Under the pieces are notes generated by a model. The model worked only from the letters and a program-made list of their open reading frames with translations, ran no database searches and was not told where the DNA came from. A stretch of 64,000 nt of DNA. It comes from Branchiostoma floridae. Taxonomy: Eukaryota > Chordata > Leptocardii > Amphioxiformes > Branchiostomatidae. The stretch covers positions 26,615,248-26,679,247 of the forward strand of contig NC_049979.1 of the NCBI RefSeq assembly GCF_000003815.2. The letters run 5' to 3'. Below are positions 10,911-23,861 of the stretch, piece after piece. The position numbers and the translations under genes were made by a program. Each line of letters opens with the position of its first letter. Within the stretch, counting starts at the first letter, position 1.

Positions 10911-13639
10911 GTATAAGACAACTAGCGATATATGACATGTTTTTAAGTTGATTACAAACAGTTGGTTATTCTATACATACGTAGTAGTATGAATACAGTA
11001 TCAGCGGGTATGAATTAACGGATAAGGCGAACGAGCTCCAAATTTTATTGGTTTACAGAAATATGTTTTTATATTTGCATGTCATTTTTTCGTCAAATCG
11101 CTATACGTTGTTCAAAATAAAACGTGTAGACCTAAGTTGAGGGCGCAAAACCTTGTTCGAGTGAAACTGCGCTGAGAGACATTTTTCTCTCTCATCCATC
11201 CATTCATCAATTTGTTGTTATAGTCGCGAACACTGAAACTTCAATCGCTCAACACATGTGCAATTATGTACACGGAAAATGGCACTTACGTCAATTATAC
11301 ATCATAGAAGAATTTGCCATATAGAAACACAGAAGAGTGGGGGCCCCTCAATATTGTCAGCTATGCGCTAGGTAAACTCGGGTAAACCTTTCAAGCGGAA
11401 CTCTCCCGAATGTCAGTCAATAGCTACTACGCATACTATGTTTTTCTGGCTGAAGAACCTATTCAGGCCCTTCAGACGACATCGTTACAATACCGGTCTT
11501 CAAACATTAGTAAACAGCGCAAAGAGCCGAACCAACAAATTTGAAATGACCCGGTCGGCTGCCCCAATACATGACACATAGCTCAACTCGGTCTGGAAAA
11601 AAATCACAATGTTTTTACCGTTCCTATTCTCTCATCATTCTACGAATTGAATTCTAGGAGTACAATGTGATAGATTTTGTTGGAGTGTTAGCGACGAAAT
11701 ATACGATTTATTTTAGACGCATGTTGAAAGCACTAGCGTTTTTTTATTCTCAGTGAGATACATTTATTTACAGAGCTAATTCTGTTCGCAGCTATGCCCT
11801 TTGTGCCTGTTGTCAGACACACGTACACGTCCGGGTTTCAGTCGGGACTGAGGTGACCAAAACGCCGCCATTTCTCAACTTTACGCTGCGACAGCTCGCG
11901 CAAATAATCACAGAAAACCTCCACGCCGAAACGGCCGTGTTCTTTTCGAATGAGACAGCCGAGACGACTTCGTGGGTTGTCGGGGGTTGTCGGGCACGTC
12001 CGGCGGGTGGGCGATGAAAAATCACGGGGCGGCCATAAATACACCACCTGAAACGGGAGCGAAGACATTTTCGGCGAGGCATGACCGAATCTAGACGAGA
12101 GCTCTCTTTGTTGTCCTGACGTTGCAGAGAATGGGAGAATGACAACGCCATTATTACTACACACACACAACATACTACAGCCCGCCCTACGGTGTGTATG
12201 GGCTTTAGATTGTCCCCTTTTGTTTATTGTGGCGGCCTGAAATACCTTGTCACTTCTGCCAGAGAGAAATCTCAAAGGAACAATGAGCGAGAAAATTAAT
12301 TTCAACAGAGGACCGTTTCGTACACAGCATTCAGTGCTAATCAGGCGCCCCCGTATCTTATTTGTTATTAGGACTAGGGACAAGGTGTTAGACTGGTATA
12401 TGTGGGAGCTTACAAACACCAGAAGGAAATTTATCCACAGATAATAAAAAAAAAAGTCTTTGTAAAAGTTCACATCGACGATTAGAGAAGGATTATCCGC
12501 CGGTGCAGCCGTCGCTGATGGGGTATAAGTACTACCCTCGACGCGTAGAGTAGAAAATCACTAAAGATGGGCAAATTTACATCACAGAGGCCAAAACGGC
12601 GGCCCTTTCACCAGCTGATTGACAAGTGAACCCATTTGGAGTCATTTGCTGGCAAAGAGAATCCTGTCGAAACTGGGTATTACGGAAATTATTGACAAAT
12701 TAAGGAATAAAGAACGAACTGATAGCGCTGAGCGCCACGGGTATTCTCATGTAACAGCTACCTGAAGTGTATATCTTCAACCATTGAAGAGCAGTGTTAC
12801 CTTGTCATACACAAAACTCCGACGTAATTTTCTTTCTAATCCCGACAATTATGTACCAATCTTGTCCAATTTTCCCCGCGCCAATTTTTCAAGCCTGACG
12901 CAAAATACGTAGTAGTAACGTGTCGGATTAGATGGTTGGTGTGATTATGTTTGAAGGATATTAAATGTGACACAGCGGTTGGTCATGTGAAGTCGCTGCG
13001 AGAGCACTTTCCTGGTGTGAGACAATCACTCTCCTGTGGAGCCACAGAAACCAAGAAGGTAAAAAAAAGAGAGAAACTGGTTCTTTCTATTCCCTTTTCC
13101 ACGATTTCCTGGACCTTTCTGAGCAAGTTTCTTCCAGGAAATAAACCTTTCTAAGATAAGAACTTGCCAAATTGTTTCGCGGGTTGTCCTAATATAGAAA
13201 GTGAATCGAGTAGCAATTTGTTTATTGCATACTCAGTATAAAACCACAGAACACAAGTCACAACAGATTGCACGCCTTTAGCTATATACCTGTCTTTGTT
13301 TTGGTGTTAGAAAAACAAATCATGGATCCAATTATCCCAATTTTTTTCCGTTAGCATAATTTTCCTTCTTTTTAATCGAACAAGTCTAAACGTCACAATG
13401 TAGATAATTAGAAACCTGTTTTTCGAGAATTCATGGTATTGTATTAATATTATATCATTACCATTATTGTAATTTTTTAATAGCTACTATATCTATGGTT
13501 TGCAATTTTTTTCCATATATTTTTCATTTTCACACTTTATTTGTGCTTTCACATGCACAAATATGTACATGTACACTATACAACAATGAGAGAAATATCC
13601 CATTTTTCGATATCTCAATAGCACAGAAAAACGTGCATT
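10911..13639. other. Non-coding stretch with a CpG-rich patch at 11820-12260
   Basis: The patch is CpG-rich between AT-rich flanks. It holds the longest anonymous minus-strand ORF here (211 aa, 11838-12473) with an overlapping 117-aa ORF in another frame. The 211-aa product starts with hydrophobic, AT-driven sequence and has no recognised motif. A CCATAAA word lies near 12033. Regulatory DNA or a promoter seems likelier than a gene, but neither is shown. Confidence 0.35.
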
Positions 13640-13885
13640 CTCTATGCAATTAGATAAACCATTATTTCAAGCTCCTTCTGTCCTTACATTTACAACTGTC
13701 TTAAGAAGCGAGAAGAAGTTGAACCTGTACATACTAAATTTAGTATTCATTAGACTTTGTAGGTGCAATAAGGATACACAATCGTATATTACTAATTGTA
13801 CTTGCAAAAACTTTATTATTTTGGCCTGTAGTTAGTTTGTCAGGGTATAAACGTACAATAAAAGTCTTCATTCAATAAAGGAAGT
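13640..13885 (+). mobile_element. Non-LTR 3'-tail fragment (GCGAGAAGAAGTTGAAC family)
   Basis: Contains AAGCGAGAAGAAGTTGAAC and ends with ACAATAAAAGTCTTCATTCA. The same layout occurs at 29940-30087 and in part at 37213-37360. The ending in a short ATTC-type repeat after an A-rich signal fits the 3' end of a 5'-truncated non-LTR retroelement. No coding part is present. Confidence 0.55.
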
Positions 13886-14524
13886 ATATTTGAACACCCA
13901 GCGGTTTTGTCCACTAATGAACCGGTCGTCTTAATTAGAGGCATGGGCAACAGATGGTGACAGAGAGGTCACTCCAACACCTGGTCAATGCGCCGTGGTC
14001 AAGCTGGACAAAGGGCTCTTAAAGAACCCATGCTGTTCTTAAAAACCCTTCCTCACTTATCCCCTTACTTAATGAATTAATTTTCACATCAAGAGTTTTA
14101 CATTTGAGATCATATTTCAACGCATGAATTTCGGAATGTAGAACAGTTTGCCGACCAGAACGGGGATAATGCTTGAAATAATTGAAGAAGATCTAAACAG
14201 ATATAAGAACATTTCTTGTATAGGAAATTAGACGATATATATATACGTAACAAATAGCCATATCAAATTTCACTAAACAACAAAGTTAAAGTTAGTACTA
14301 GAGTTCTTAATATAGTCTCAAGCTGGATGAAAGGTATACAATTACAAGGGAATTTTTCATTTTTATATGTAGTAAATACATATGGGTGGAAGGTTTCGGA
14401 ATCAAAATGGAGAAAGAAAACCCAGAAAAAACACTTTATGAAATGATTTCTGTTTTTTTTTTCCAACCAGATGTTAATCATCTTGCCTTGAAACAATTTT
14501 ATCTAACGTTACGTTTTGGATTAT

Positions 14525-14735
14525 TTGTAATGAGTTTCAATTATTCGTTACAGTTTTCCCACACTTTGGTGCATCGAATACCGATTAAGAACACAACCTA
14601 GTTTCAGTTCAAGGCACACACTGCCCACGGAAAAATCGAATTATCGAGAAGAATTGTTTCTGTTGTACCTAAATATAGAGAGATAAAGGTGTTTTGCAAG
14701 TTCGCTATGATGTTCATTATTTATGAGTTAAAAAC
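14525..14735 (+). repeat. Dispersed repeat, copy 1 of 2
   Basis: Shares about 200 bp with 16130-16385, including CACACTGCCCAC, an AAAAATCGAA-type word and ATAAAGGTGTTTT in the same order. The copies are diverged and in the same orientation about 1.6 kb apart. Identity unknown; probably transposon-derived. Confidence 0.6.
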
Positions 14736-14775
14736 TCCATACATATATCTGGAATAATAGTAGAAATTGGCCATA

Positions 14776-15299
14776 TGCGAGGGGTGATCAATAAGTCTTC
14801 GGTCTCTCAAAAAAACAAGGTGCACAACTCAGAGTTTGGGGCACAATTATAAATATGGTATAAAGAAATATGCTAAATCATTGTGGACCTTATTTTCCAG
14901 TCGACGTTCTTTTGAAAATAAGTAGGTAACTGGCGAGAAAATTAAAATATGGGTGAACTGTTATCAGAGCTGTGTAGGTCGTATTCCTCATGCCATGAAA
15001 TCTACGAAGACATTTTAAAGTATTTGATAATGAACCGTCTTTTTTCAATTGGAAAGAAGTCTGTATCGCGCTTTCATCAGAGAAAGTTGGCCCGCACACC
15101 TCAGATTGTAGCTAAATCATCCATCTCAAATTTTCCTTCTCTCTAACATTACTGGGTGTCGCCTACAAATTTATGATTACGATGATTTGAATTTTGGTAG
15201 ACATTCATAATAGCTTTTTACTTTATAACTACGCCTCGAATTTTGAGTTCTGTAACTTATTATTTCTGGGCGAGGCTCAAAACTTTTGATCGGCCCTGG
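14776..15299. mobile_element. Mariner-like non-autonomous element
   Basis: Flanked by TA dinucleotides, as in mariner/Tc1 insertions. The left end carries AGGGGTGATCAATAAGTCTT and the right end, read inward, AGGGCCGATCAAAAGTTTTG; these are imperfect terminal inverted repeats of roughly 28 bp resembling mariner-type ends. The 520-bp interior has no recognisable transposase or DD[D/E] motif, and its 65- and 69-aa ORFs are not convincing. A diverged relative covers 29690-30330. Confidence 0.6.
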
Positions 15300-16129
15300 T
15301 AGAGTAGCCAATATACCAGAGGATTTTGCCTTTGCCGGCCATAGGGCCAGTCAATTTAGCCACTTTAAATGTAGGAATATCACTGATCATGTGTTTTAAA
15401 TCCATACTACATAACACGCATCTTAATATTTCAAAATTTGCATTGGCAATTGAATGCTGCTGTGGACATAGAAAGTTACATATGATTTTATCGATTTTTT
15501 TAAAGCTAGAAATAGTTTTATTTCAAACATAAATGTTTCTATACCTAAATTGTCGAAACTTTATCGATTTTGACGTAACATATGCAAAGCCACCGACTTT
15601 TTCACAACCTTTTACATCCATAGACCTGTGACATAATTTACTGTTTGAGTGATATGCAAGTCCCTGCTTTCTTTAAACTATCAAATACGAAAGCTTTACT
15701 ACATTTTTCGCTGATACAAATGTTACATTTAGTTTCTTGTTTGTTTTGCGCTTATTGTGTATCTGTTCCATAAGTCTTTGTTGGTCCATTCTTAGCGTTT
15801 ATAAAGTTACCAACTGCATGTGCGTATACATATATGTGCGTATGTAACCACACTGCACTATTGGCAGACATTGAAATAAACATATCTCTATAGGAATTGT
15901 GTTTTAATACGAAAAATGGAGGATTTGCTACTTATCATTCTTATACATTTATAGTGCATTTTAATACATACTTGGTACTATGAAAGAAATTTAACACTTG
16001 TATTGACATGTATTAATGCATTACATTCATTGCAAGCACGGATACAATTTGAACCAGAAGACAGTCATTGAATCTAAAAAACTTCGAATTTATTACCCAT
16101 TCATTTAGTGTGACGGTGAAGAAAGTCAA
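15300..16129. other. AT-rich non-coding stretch
   Basis: No gene, RNA or clear element recognised. Confidence 0.45.
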
Positions 16130-16385
16130 GCATGTTTTAATTATGGCTTACAGTTTTATTCACATTTTGGTGCATCGTTCTTTATTTTTTTATAAACCTA
16201 CCCTAGTTCCAGACTAGTGTAAGGTACACACTGCCCACAGAAAAATCGAACTATCGAGTTTAAGTTTTCCTGTTTGATCTAAATAAGAAAAGACCGGCAA
16301 CTTTTCATGAAAGGAAGTGACAAATAAAGGTGTTTTCACAATGCCGATATGTTGTTGATTATTGAATTTCTTAGAAACCACCAAG
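16130..16385 (+). repeat. Dispersed repeat, copy 2 of 2
   Basis: Direct-orientation relative of 14525-14735, sharing TTGGTGCATCG, CACACTGCCCAC and ATAAAGGTGTTTT in order. Confidence 0.6.
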
Positions 16386-17138
16386 ACAAAACAATGTTTT
16401 CCACAAACTTTGTCTCAACGAAGGTACCGTTATACCGTCTACGGTATATATAATTTGAATCGTAACCACGCGGGTCGGTTGACTAAAAAGGTTTTGTAAA
16501 TGCATTTCCATGTCTTAGGAGACACTAATATATTCCATTCCTTTCAAGTCAAGTATTTTCAAGTCTATGTAGCCACAAAGGGACCGGATACGGGAGAGGG
16601 ACAAGCCGTGGCCTTTGCGGCAGTTTCCATAAAATGGCCCTACGCTGCAATGCAAATAAGCATATTGTAGGCGTCCGGAGGTCAGAGTTAGGGTACATTA
16701 ATATTGGGGTATAGTCGCGACAATGAGGTATTATAATATCAATTTTATGGTGAGTTTTAAGAAGGGGGAAGAGTGTTGCAAGCCTGCCGGACGCCACGTG
16801 TTGAAGCCCCCAGGCAGGGCGGTTTTGTTGGGGGAACTTGACCAACCTCAAACAAGACTGTTGAACCAGCTAGTTAGCGGGGGCCGCCAGCGTATGCAAG
16901 CCGGGCCACGACACGGGCACACACAAGTGGAATTTTTGGAGGGCCGGGTTGTCCTTCCCCGCCACCGACTGAATAGATCAATTGAGAACCAATTTGCTCC
17001 CATACTTAAGTCATTGTGCGAATGCGGGCTCTTCTTCTGAGATATGCCTTGGCAAAGTTTACTCTAGCGGCCCAGCGCTTTGAACAAGGAGAAAAGGACG
17101 CCGCAAACAGTATTTTTTAAGTCAGCAAGATTTCTTTC
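16386..17138. other. Non-coding stretch downstream of Nkx2.2
   Basis: Short ORFs on both strands (about 100 aa, 16549-17040) overlap and have no domain. It lies beyond the likely 3' end of Nkx2.2. Confidence 0.4.
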
Positions 17139-17144
17139 TTTATT
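17139..17144 (-). terminator. Candidate polyadenylation signal for Nkx2.2
   Basis: AATAAA on the minus strand, about 710 nt past the Nkx2.2 stop codon. It is the first clear canonical hexamer noticed downstream. The site is a guess without transcript data. Confidence 0.35.
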
Positions 17145-17856
17145 CCAACGAGACGATAAAGCAGTCAGACTAGGTAACTGTTTAGAATTAGAGGTAAGAA
17201 TAAAATAGTATAGATTATTCGGAGCCCTATCTCTTTGTGTGCTAAGTCCAGCTTTACGGATTACAATCTGGGCTCGCCCGAAAAACAAAGAATCAACCGC
17301 AAAAAATCCATGTACATAATTTACAACACGAAATATTCTTTACAATGATAAACAAACGTCTGAGGGACAGAAAATAAAGTTATACACATAATTTACTTAT
17401 TAGGAAGTTAACGAAATCTGTTTTCTGTCGTTAGAACTGTGTACACCTGTTACGTTTCTTTACTTGGCACATCAACAATTGTTATGAAGGGTTTTCTGTT
17501 ATGACAAGAGTTCACCACTCAGGTAGACGAGTGGACGACAACAGACCCACTCCTCAGTCTATAGTCCTTGTCCTTACAAGATGTTGCGGTATGAAAACGA
17601 AGAAAACATTCAAGAGTACCTTTTTATGTCAGCGAGTCGGCGCGAATTTCCGCACACACACAAACTTGTGGGGAAGAAGTCGTTGAGAGAGAGCCACGAT
17701 CTTAAGATATTTCGAAGACTCTGTCGATGCTGTTCAACGCAAGTCTATTGCAACAAGCTCTTGGACCGACTACCTCATCTTATTACGTCACATGAAGTTA
17801 GTCTACTTTTCTCTGGAAAAGTTTTGAAAAGCGTTTTTGTCTTGTATTTTGTTATT

Positions 17857-19115
17857 TCACCATGCCCAGGTGCCATAAGACGTGGAGAGGGAAGAGTTCG
17901 GCATGATGGGGTATTGGTAAGGCATAGTCTGCAGAGGCTGCATTTGCTGCTGCATGTGTTGCATGGTCTGCATGGCCGAGTGGTGCATGTTCATGTTCAT
18001 GCCGCTCAGCATACTGTCCACGGGCTTCATGTAGCCGTTACACGACGTGACGGTCGGCTGACAAGGCTTCCCGTCCCGTACCAACACGGGCACCGCTACC
18101 CGTCGCGGGGACGGTAGAGGGTTCAGTCCGGTGTCCATGTGTCCTTCCTTCTGCGCGCGCTTGCACTTGTAGCGGTGGTTCTGGAACCAGATTTTCACCT
18201 GAGTCGGGGTGAGGCGGATGAGACGAGCCAGGTGCTCCCTCTCGGGAGCCGACAGGTACCGCTGTTGCCGAAACCGCCGCTCCAACTCGTACGTCTGAGC
18301 CTTGGAGAAAAGCACTCGTCTCTTCCGCTTTTTCGGCTGGTCGCCCTGCCCGCCAGGAGAGCTGCTGTTCCCGGTGCCGTCGTTCGCGCTCCCCGTCGTC
18401 GAGCCGTCGTCGTCTTCGTCCTCTTCGTCGTCGTCAAAGTCGACCTTGTCGGCCGTGTTCTTGGCGTCTGCGGTGCTGGAGGTCTCGGCGCCGGTGGACG
18501 ACCCGGGACTGTTCTGAGACGAGGCGATATGTGTCAAAGCTGCAGGGTATAAACAAACCAAGTAATGAAATATCATAATACATATCGTGAACGCAATATT
18601 AATGTAAAAGAACTTGAACAACAGATTAACTAGAAGGTTACGTTTAAACTTTAAGGAAAAACAGTGAAAAGGTTTTGTGGTTCTTCTGATTTTGTCTTGG
18701 TACTATGTATATATGTTGTTTAGCTGTCCGTGTTGTTTGGCTCGCTAGTTCTGACACGGGTGTGTAACCAGCCACAGCTGAGACAGGAAGCCCCAAATAC
18801 TGCACTTCGATAAGGCACTTTAGAACAATGTTACGCACACTTAAACACGTGCTCTCTCTATATATACTTACAATTGTACTGCATCTCTTCCGCACTACCT
18901 AGCCACCTCATGTACGGGTTTTCGCTGGCGTCGTAGTACGGGGGTAGCGCCGAGGAACCCTGAGAGATCTGGCCGGCGTGGGACGCACTCCCTACCGAGG
19001 TGGCGGAGGCCATGGTGCCGGGGACGGAAGACCCAGTGTCGGGGCTCTGGCGCTTGGCCTCGGGCATGTCCAAGATGTCTTTCACCGTGAAGCTGGTCTT
19101 ACTGTTCAGCGACAT
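17857..19115 (-). CDS. Nkx2-2: NK2 homeobox transcription factor Nkx2.2 (two exons)
   Basis: A nuclear homeodomain transcription factor of the NK2 class. In chordates Nkx2.2 specifies ventral neural progenitors and acts in endoderm (family knowledge). The coding parts are 19115-18872 and 18539-17857, giving 308 aa; vertebrate orthologues have about 273. Visible in order: the N-terminal TN (Eh1-like) repressor motif, [10 protein letters not shown] (residues 8-17); an acidic Asp/Glu-rich stretch (about 115-126); the homeodomain (152-211) with WFQN and Tyr54, the NK2 hallmark; the NK2-specific domain [20 protein letters not shown] (222-241); and a Met/Gln-rich C-terminus ending GTWAW. The start at MSLNSK matches the family N-terminus; an in-frame Met four codons upstream (19127) is possible. 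Homeodomain position 56 is Cys, where vertebrates have Met and Drosophila vnd has Thr. A candidate acceptor (CTACAG, 19154-19160) upstream of the start suggests a possible 5' non-coding exon. Confidence 0.95.
18540..18871 (-). other. Nkx2.2 intron (332 nt)
   Basis: The donor is AATT|GTAAGTATAT at 18871 and the acceptor TACCCTGCAG|CTTTGACA at 18540. Both match consensus. Joining them keeps frame (phase 1) and creates QYNSLTHI, matching the QYS junction of vertebrate Nkx2-2. The position between TN motif and homeodomain is the usual one for this gene. Confidence 0.92.
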
Positions 19116-19153
19116 TTTGGGATCCATCTGAGAGACGGAGACCTGTTCGCTAC

Positions 19154-22100
19154 CTGTAGATCAAAAAGGTAAACCAAACAGAATCCCGTCAGTTCGAGGG
19201 GGGAGGTAAAAACTCTGAATAGTCCGTAATTCCTGGATTAAAGGTGTGTTGTTGGAAGAACCACACGCGGAACCGAAGGCTCCCCCTGTATTTGGTGTAC
19301 ACTGGGGAGTGAGGTAAGCTCTCTCTCACCCAAGTCCCTTATGCACCCACCCTCCCATGGAATTGTGGGCGGCCCCGACAGTCAAGTGGGCCGAACAAGG
19401 TGGTTGACATCACAAATTTGTCAGCCGTCGCCCGCAGAGTCGTTTGATTGGGTGTTGGCGGCGCTGACATCGCCATTAAATACGCAAAAAGTGGGAGGAG
19501 ACAAGGGTTAGGAGATCGTGCGAGATAGCCGGCCACTGATACACCTACGATAAGAGAGCAAAGCACGGCGAAGTTTGAAAAACATACAAACAATGCGATG
19601 TATACAACTTAATTAGCCTGTCCAACGCTGCGCTGTTTTGAGTTGCCCTGTCGAAATACGGCCCATATAAACACCGGGAGGCGAACCTTGGATCCCGGCC
19701 TAACCTTAGCAAAGTACAACACCCCGCTCGTGTTACGTTAGGAGTGTAGGGGCTAGTCTGGAGAGGGGATCCACAACAAAATTGGAGAGCTCACTCTCCA
19801 ACTGAAGTGTTGTTGTAAAGCAACACCCAAGTACTGTAAATGACTGGTGTTTTTATTCCTACCAAATCCCTACACCACTGGATAAACCAAAGAAACACAA
19901 CACATACTTCTATATCTTTTCTTCGTCAAAAATCAATGACAGTTCATCAGCAATATTTTCAAATGTTTTTATATGTGTAATGATTCTTTTATACCTGTCT
20001 CTACAAACTACTTTACACTGATACTTGACACAATGGCGAAATCCTGTCTCACGACGTGCTCAAGACAGAGCCCGTAAGCCTCGACAAACGGACGATAATG
20101 CGGCATTACGGTCATCCACTGAATGGCTGTTGGGTATGAGCAATTCGGACAATGGTGCCCTTTGAGATTAGTGGCTTGCTTCTCTTGAGTCGCTGGTGGG
20201 TTGCCGTTGTCTTTTTCGCCCCACCTTCTAAACAATCCGTCCGTTTTTCTGAAGACAAGACGTGCCTGACACAATCCTCCTGCGCCGCGTACACCTGAGG
20301 TGGCTCGCGTTACAGCGCACGGTGTGTTCTTCTTGTTGAAGCAGAACGCGCTAAAATTTCCAATGAAAAGGTGTAAACAGCTCGGATGAGAGCCCTCTTG
20401 TTTCGGGAGGGCGGACGGGGGGATGTGCTGGCGATGGAGCGTGGCGCGCTGGTAAGAGGCGTGAAAGAGCGAGAGAGGGGGTAGGGTCCGGTGTGTGAGC
20501 ACGGCCGGTAAAAACTCTTGGTTTAATCAGCGCGACTCGCCGACCAGGTCGGCCGGACACACCTTGTTGAGCACCGAGAGGATTGTAGTGATCCCACCTG
20601 GATCAAGTGCTCCCCAGCGTACCGTCTCTATCCAGTTATGAAAAGAAACATATGGATTAAAATATGGGTGCGTGTCTGTTGGGTGTCTGCGACTAATCTG
20701 ACAAGAATGCCGCTGGGAGAAGACACCCTCAGCTGAAGTGGCTCCCGACACTCGAGTTCTAACTTGCTGATGGGCGAGTGAAACACAATCGCGGCGTAAG
20801 CGTTTGCCCTCAAGAGTCGGTTTACGCGTAATTGAATGGGATACGCCTGTATTAGCACATCGTCCATTTCAGGCTTTGCTTACACACCTCAGACACGCAG
20901 CGGACTGTAGCCGACCTAATTTGACAAGGACCGCGGTGGCATCCCGGCGAGGTGCGTGCGACCCAGGCGGCGGTCCGTGAGGTGTTCTCCCGGCCGTCTT
21001 TCCACCGTGCCTCGCTGGATTTACCACGGATTTTTTTTCTCCTCCCAGCCACCTTGTGTGTGGCACGGTGTGTGCTAAGGTTTACTCTCAGTCGGTAAAG
21101 CAAGCTGCCTGGGTGGTCGGGACCTTCATAAAGGCGAATTCTTGCACGGCCAATCATGGGCGATGAAATGTCCCACTGTTTGACATCTCTATTGTGGCGG
21201 ATCAGTTTTTGTAGGCGTGCCAATCCACGGGTAGAATGGTAGGCTAACATAATACACTCTGCTCTGTTTAGAATGCGAGAGAGAGGTCTCGGGTGGCCTT
21301 TCTTCTGGCTGTCGTATTTAGTTTTCTCCAAAAATACAGCCACTTTGTACTACATCACTTACATCTCATTACGGAACGCTAATTGCGAGCCGCGACAAAA
21401 GCGGGGGTCCAATGTCAGTGGGGTCCAGGGTTCGAAGCCCACCATTGGGATTTAAGTACCAAAAATTACTATAAAAATGGGTTCGTTACCTACCAACTCT
21501 AATTTTTCTCTACGCTGTTTTGCAAACCGTATGGCGATCTCAACTAGAATATTTTAGCCATGAGCAAAGATCGGATGTTTCAACTGATGTTCCTATATAT
21601 CGACGAGAACGCAAGCCTTCACGCAAGACTGGAGTCCTAATAGACCCGATTATACGGGTGAAAAAACTAATGGCTAATAACCAATTATCACGTGCTTAAC
21701 CTATTATCACCCAATTGACGGTAAATCCTACCAGCGTGAGGTTCTTTACAGGACCTGTAGTGGTAGCTGGGCAGTATCCAAACTCCGCGTAACGTAAACT
21801 TTACCCCACTCCAGCCCAATATAAAAACCCTTGAGAGAAGTGAAGGCCCTTATGCTTGAGAGCCTGTAGCCACACGAGGTCCCCCCCTTTTTTTCCGCAC
21901 CCTTTGCTGACGTGTCATCACTACAACAAGACACAGTTCTTTCTCTCTTTCTCTCTGTCTCCTTCTGCTCGTAACGGGACATTGAGGAGGCGTTGTCGCT
22001 CCATTTTGCGGGCGCGCGGACCGTTAAATTGCACGCCTTGACCTGGCTCCTTTCTTCAGTGGGTACTAATTGGCGGTTGGGAGTGAATGCGCTTGTCTGA

Positions 22101-23861
22101 GGCGCCGGCAGCAGCCCGCAAACGTCACGGACATGACTTTGACACGCAGTCTACATGACGGATTGAGTGGAGAAGGGGGGGGGGGGCGAACGAGAAGGTC
22201 ACCCATGCTTCAAATGACACCCTCCAGGGCCACTACAGCCTCAAGATGGCGCAATGCTTACAGTCACATTTGTCATAGCCCGTCGTACGATTTTGACGAT
22301 GTCGTAAGCCATTCAAGCACGCTATGAAAGAACAAAACAGAGACAAGGATATAAGACAGTCTTTCCCATATCTGCTAAATAATGTACGACACAACCACGA
22401 CTAACTCAAGACTGCCTCACGACGATCTTACGACAGGGCATATACTTGCCGAAATCCTACGTGCGGATACTAACTTTTCTTTCAGTGGCACATTTCAAAC
22501 GTTACCTTCAAAAACACATCTATTCTACAGCATTAGCATAACTAGGCTTCACATACACACAGAAAAACACCACATCTGAAATCATAGATATGTAGTCTAG
22601 TGTTTTAAATTCATCTTTATATTTTAGTGGGAAGAATTGTGAGGACAGGGACATGTTTATCTTTGTTTGGTTGCCTGGTGGTGTCTGACATGACACCGCT
22701 AAACCCTGTACACACGGACTACCAGTCAGAGTCAACTCAAAGCTTCTCGGGATAAATGGATTGATACAATTCGCACTAACACCAGCGGAACTCACAAAAA
22801 ACGTGGTAGAAAAACAACAACACACTTTCGACATGTCTTATTACATGAGAGAAATATGATATATCTTTTTGTAATGATTTTTATTGTAGGTCGATGAGGA
22901 CCAAGATTTTCTTGCATACATTTCGCCGTGATAGTTTATTTACTTACATTCACATAAGTTTCCTGATATTGGAAATACAATGTTTTTGGTTTGGTACTAA
23001 TATCATTGTCTTTTTACCAAGTTGTTTTATGATTTTTTTTTAGATTTACTTCAGTCTAGAATGACCCTAGCCGTCTTCTTAAAACTAGATATCTTCCAAT
23101 AAATAAAATTTATGAAAACATTGACATTTAAACGGCTCATGATCATTTTCGATTGGGATCTTGTGAAATCGTAAAACAATGCCGTTTACTTTTTTTGTCA
23201 ACCTACCCTAGCCACTCCTAGAGCTAAGTATATTCTTTTAATATTTTTCACGTCAAAACGTCGTTTCATTTTTTTACCTACTTGATTCAAAGATAAACAG
23301 AATATACAAACTATATACATGCAATTATAGATATAAAATTTGGCATAAAACATTAGTATTTGTTTTAGGGAAAATATCGTTACAGATTTAGACGAATATT
23401 CGTTAATGTTGCAAGAAGAAGAGTCTATTTCTTTGAGTGATATCCCTATTACTTACAAGAGTTTTGAATATTATTTTACAAAATATAGCATTTGCAAAAT
23501 GCATATCAAGTTTTATCCTTTATACTGTCAAGGTCTACAAAGTGTCTATCTTTGTAGTTTAGTGTGTTTTTTTTCTCCTGAGTAGGCCAAGTCAGATAAC
23601 ACCTAATAATGTCAAGGATTATTTGGGATAAACGAACAACATATAAACATCGTTGTGACTGGATTGCAATTAATTCAGTTGTTTATTCATTTGTATATTT
23701 GCATTTTGAGTTGTACGCAATATAACCTAGCTAGTAGCGATTGCAATCAGGTCAAAATGAACTGTCCGTTTCCAAGCTAACTTTACGCGTCAAGCTTAAC
23801 ACACACACACAAGAAAGTTCGAACCTAGATAGAGACGAGAAAGGCAATAAAACACTTAAAG
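19154..23861. other. Upstream intergenic region of Nkx2.2, candidate regulatory DNA
   Basis: No protein gene recognised. The section 20400-21220 is rich in GC and CpG, with overlapping minus-strand ORFs (up to 164 aa) that lack domains. A perfect Gli-type 9-mer lies at 21110-21118. No TATA box or initiator could be assigned. The segment from 22330 to 23860 is AT-rich and featureless to the eye. Confidence 0.4.
21110..21118 (+). promoter_or_regulatory. Perfect Gli consensus match, TGGGTGGTC
   Basis: This nine-base match to the Gli/Ci consensus (GACCACCCA on the other strand) lies about 2.0 kb upstream of the Nkx2.2 start. Vertebrate Nkx2.2 is a direct Hedgehog/Gli target (established). One 9-mer match is expected by chance about once per 130 kb scanned on both strands, so this is only suggestive. 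Confidence 0.3.

Noticed and set aside
17581-18117. 178-aa plus-strand ORF
   Set aside because: Antisense shadow of the Nkx2.2 second exon; His/Val/Leu-rich composition follows from the Met/Gln codons on the other strand.
18139-18552. 137-aa plus-strand ORF
   Set aside because: Antisense to the homeodomain and acidic region of Nkx2.2.
21370-21440. tRNA-like segment with GGGTTCGAAGCCC
   Set aside because: Box-B-like word only; no acceptor or anticodon stem could be paired.
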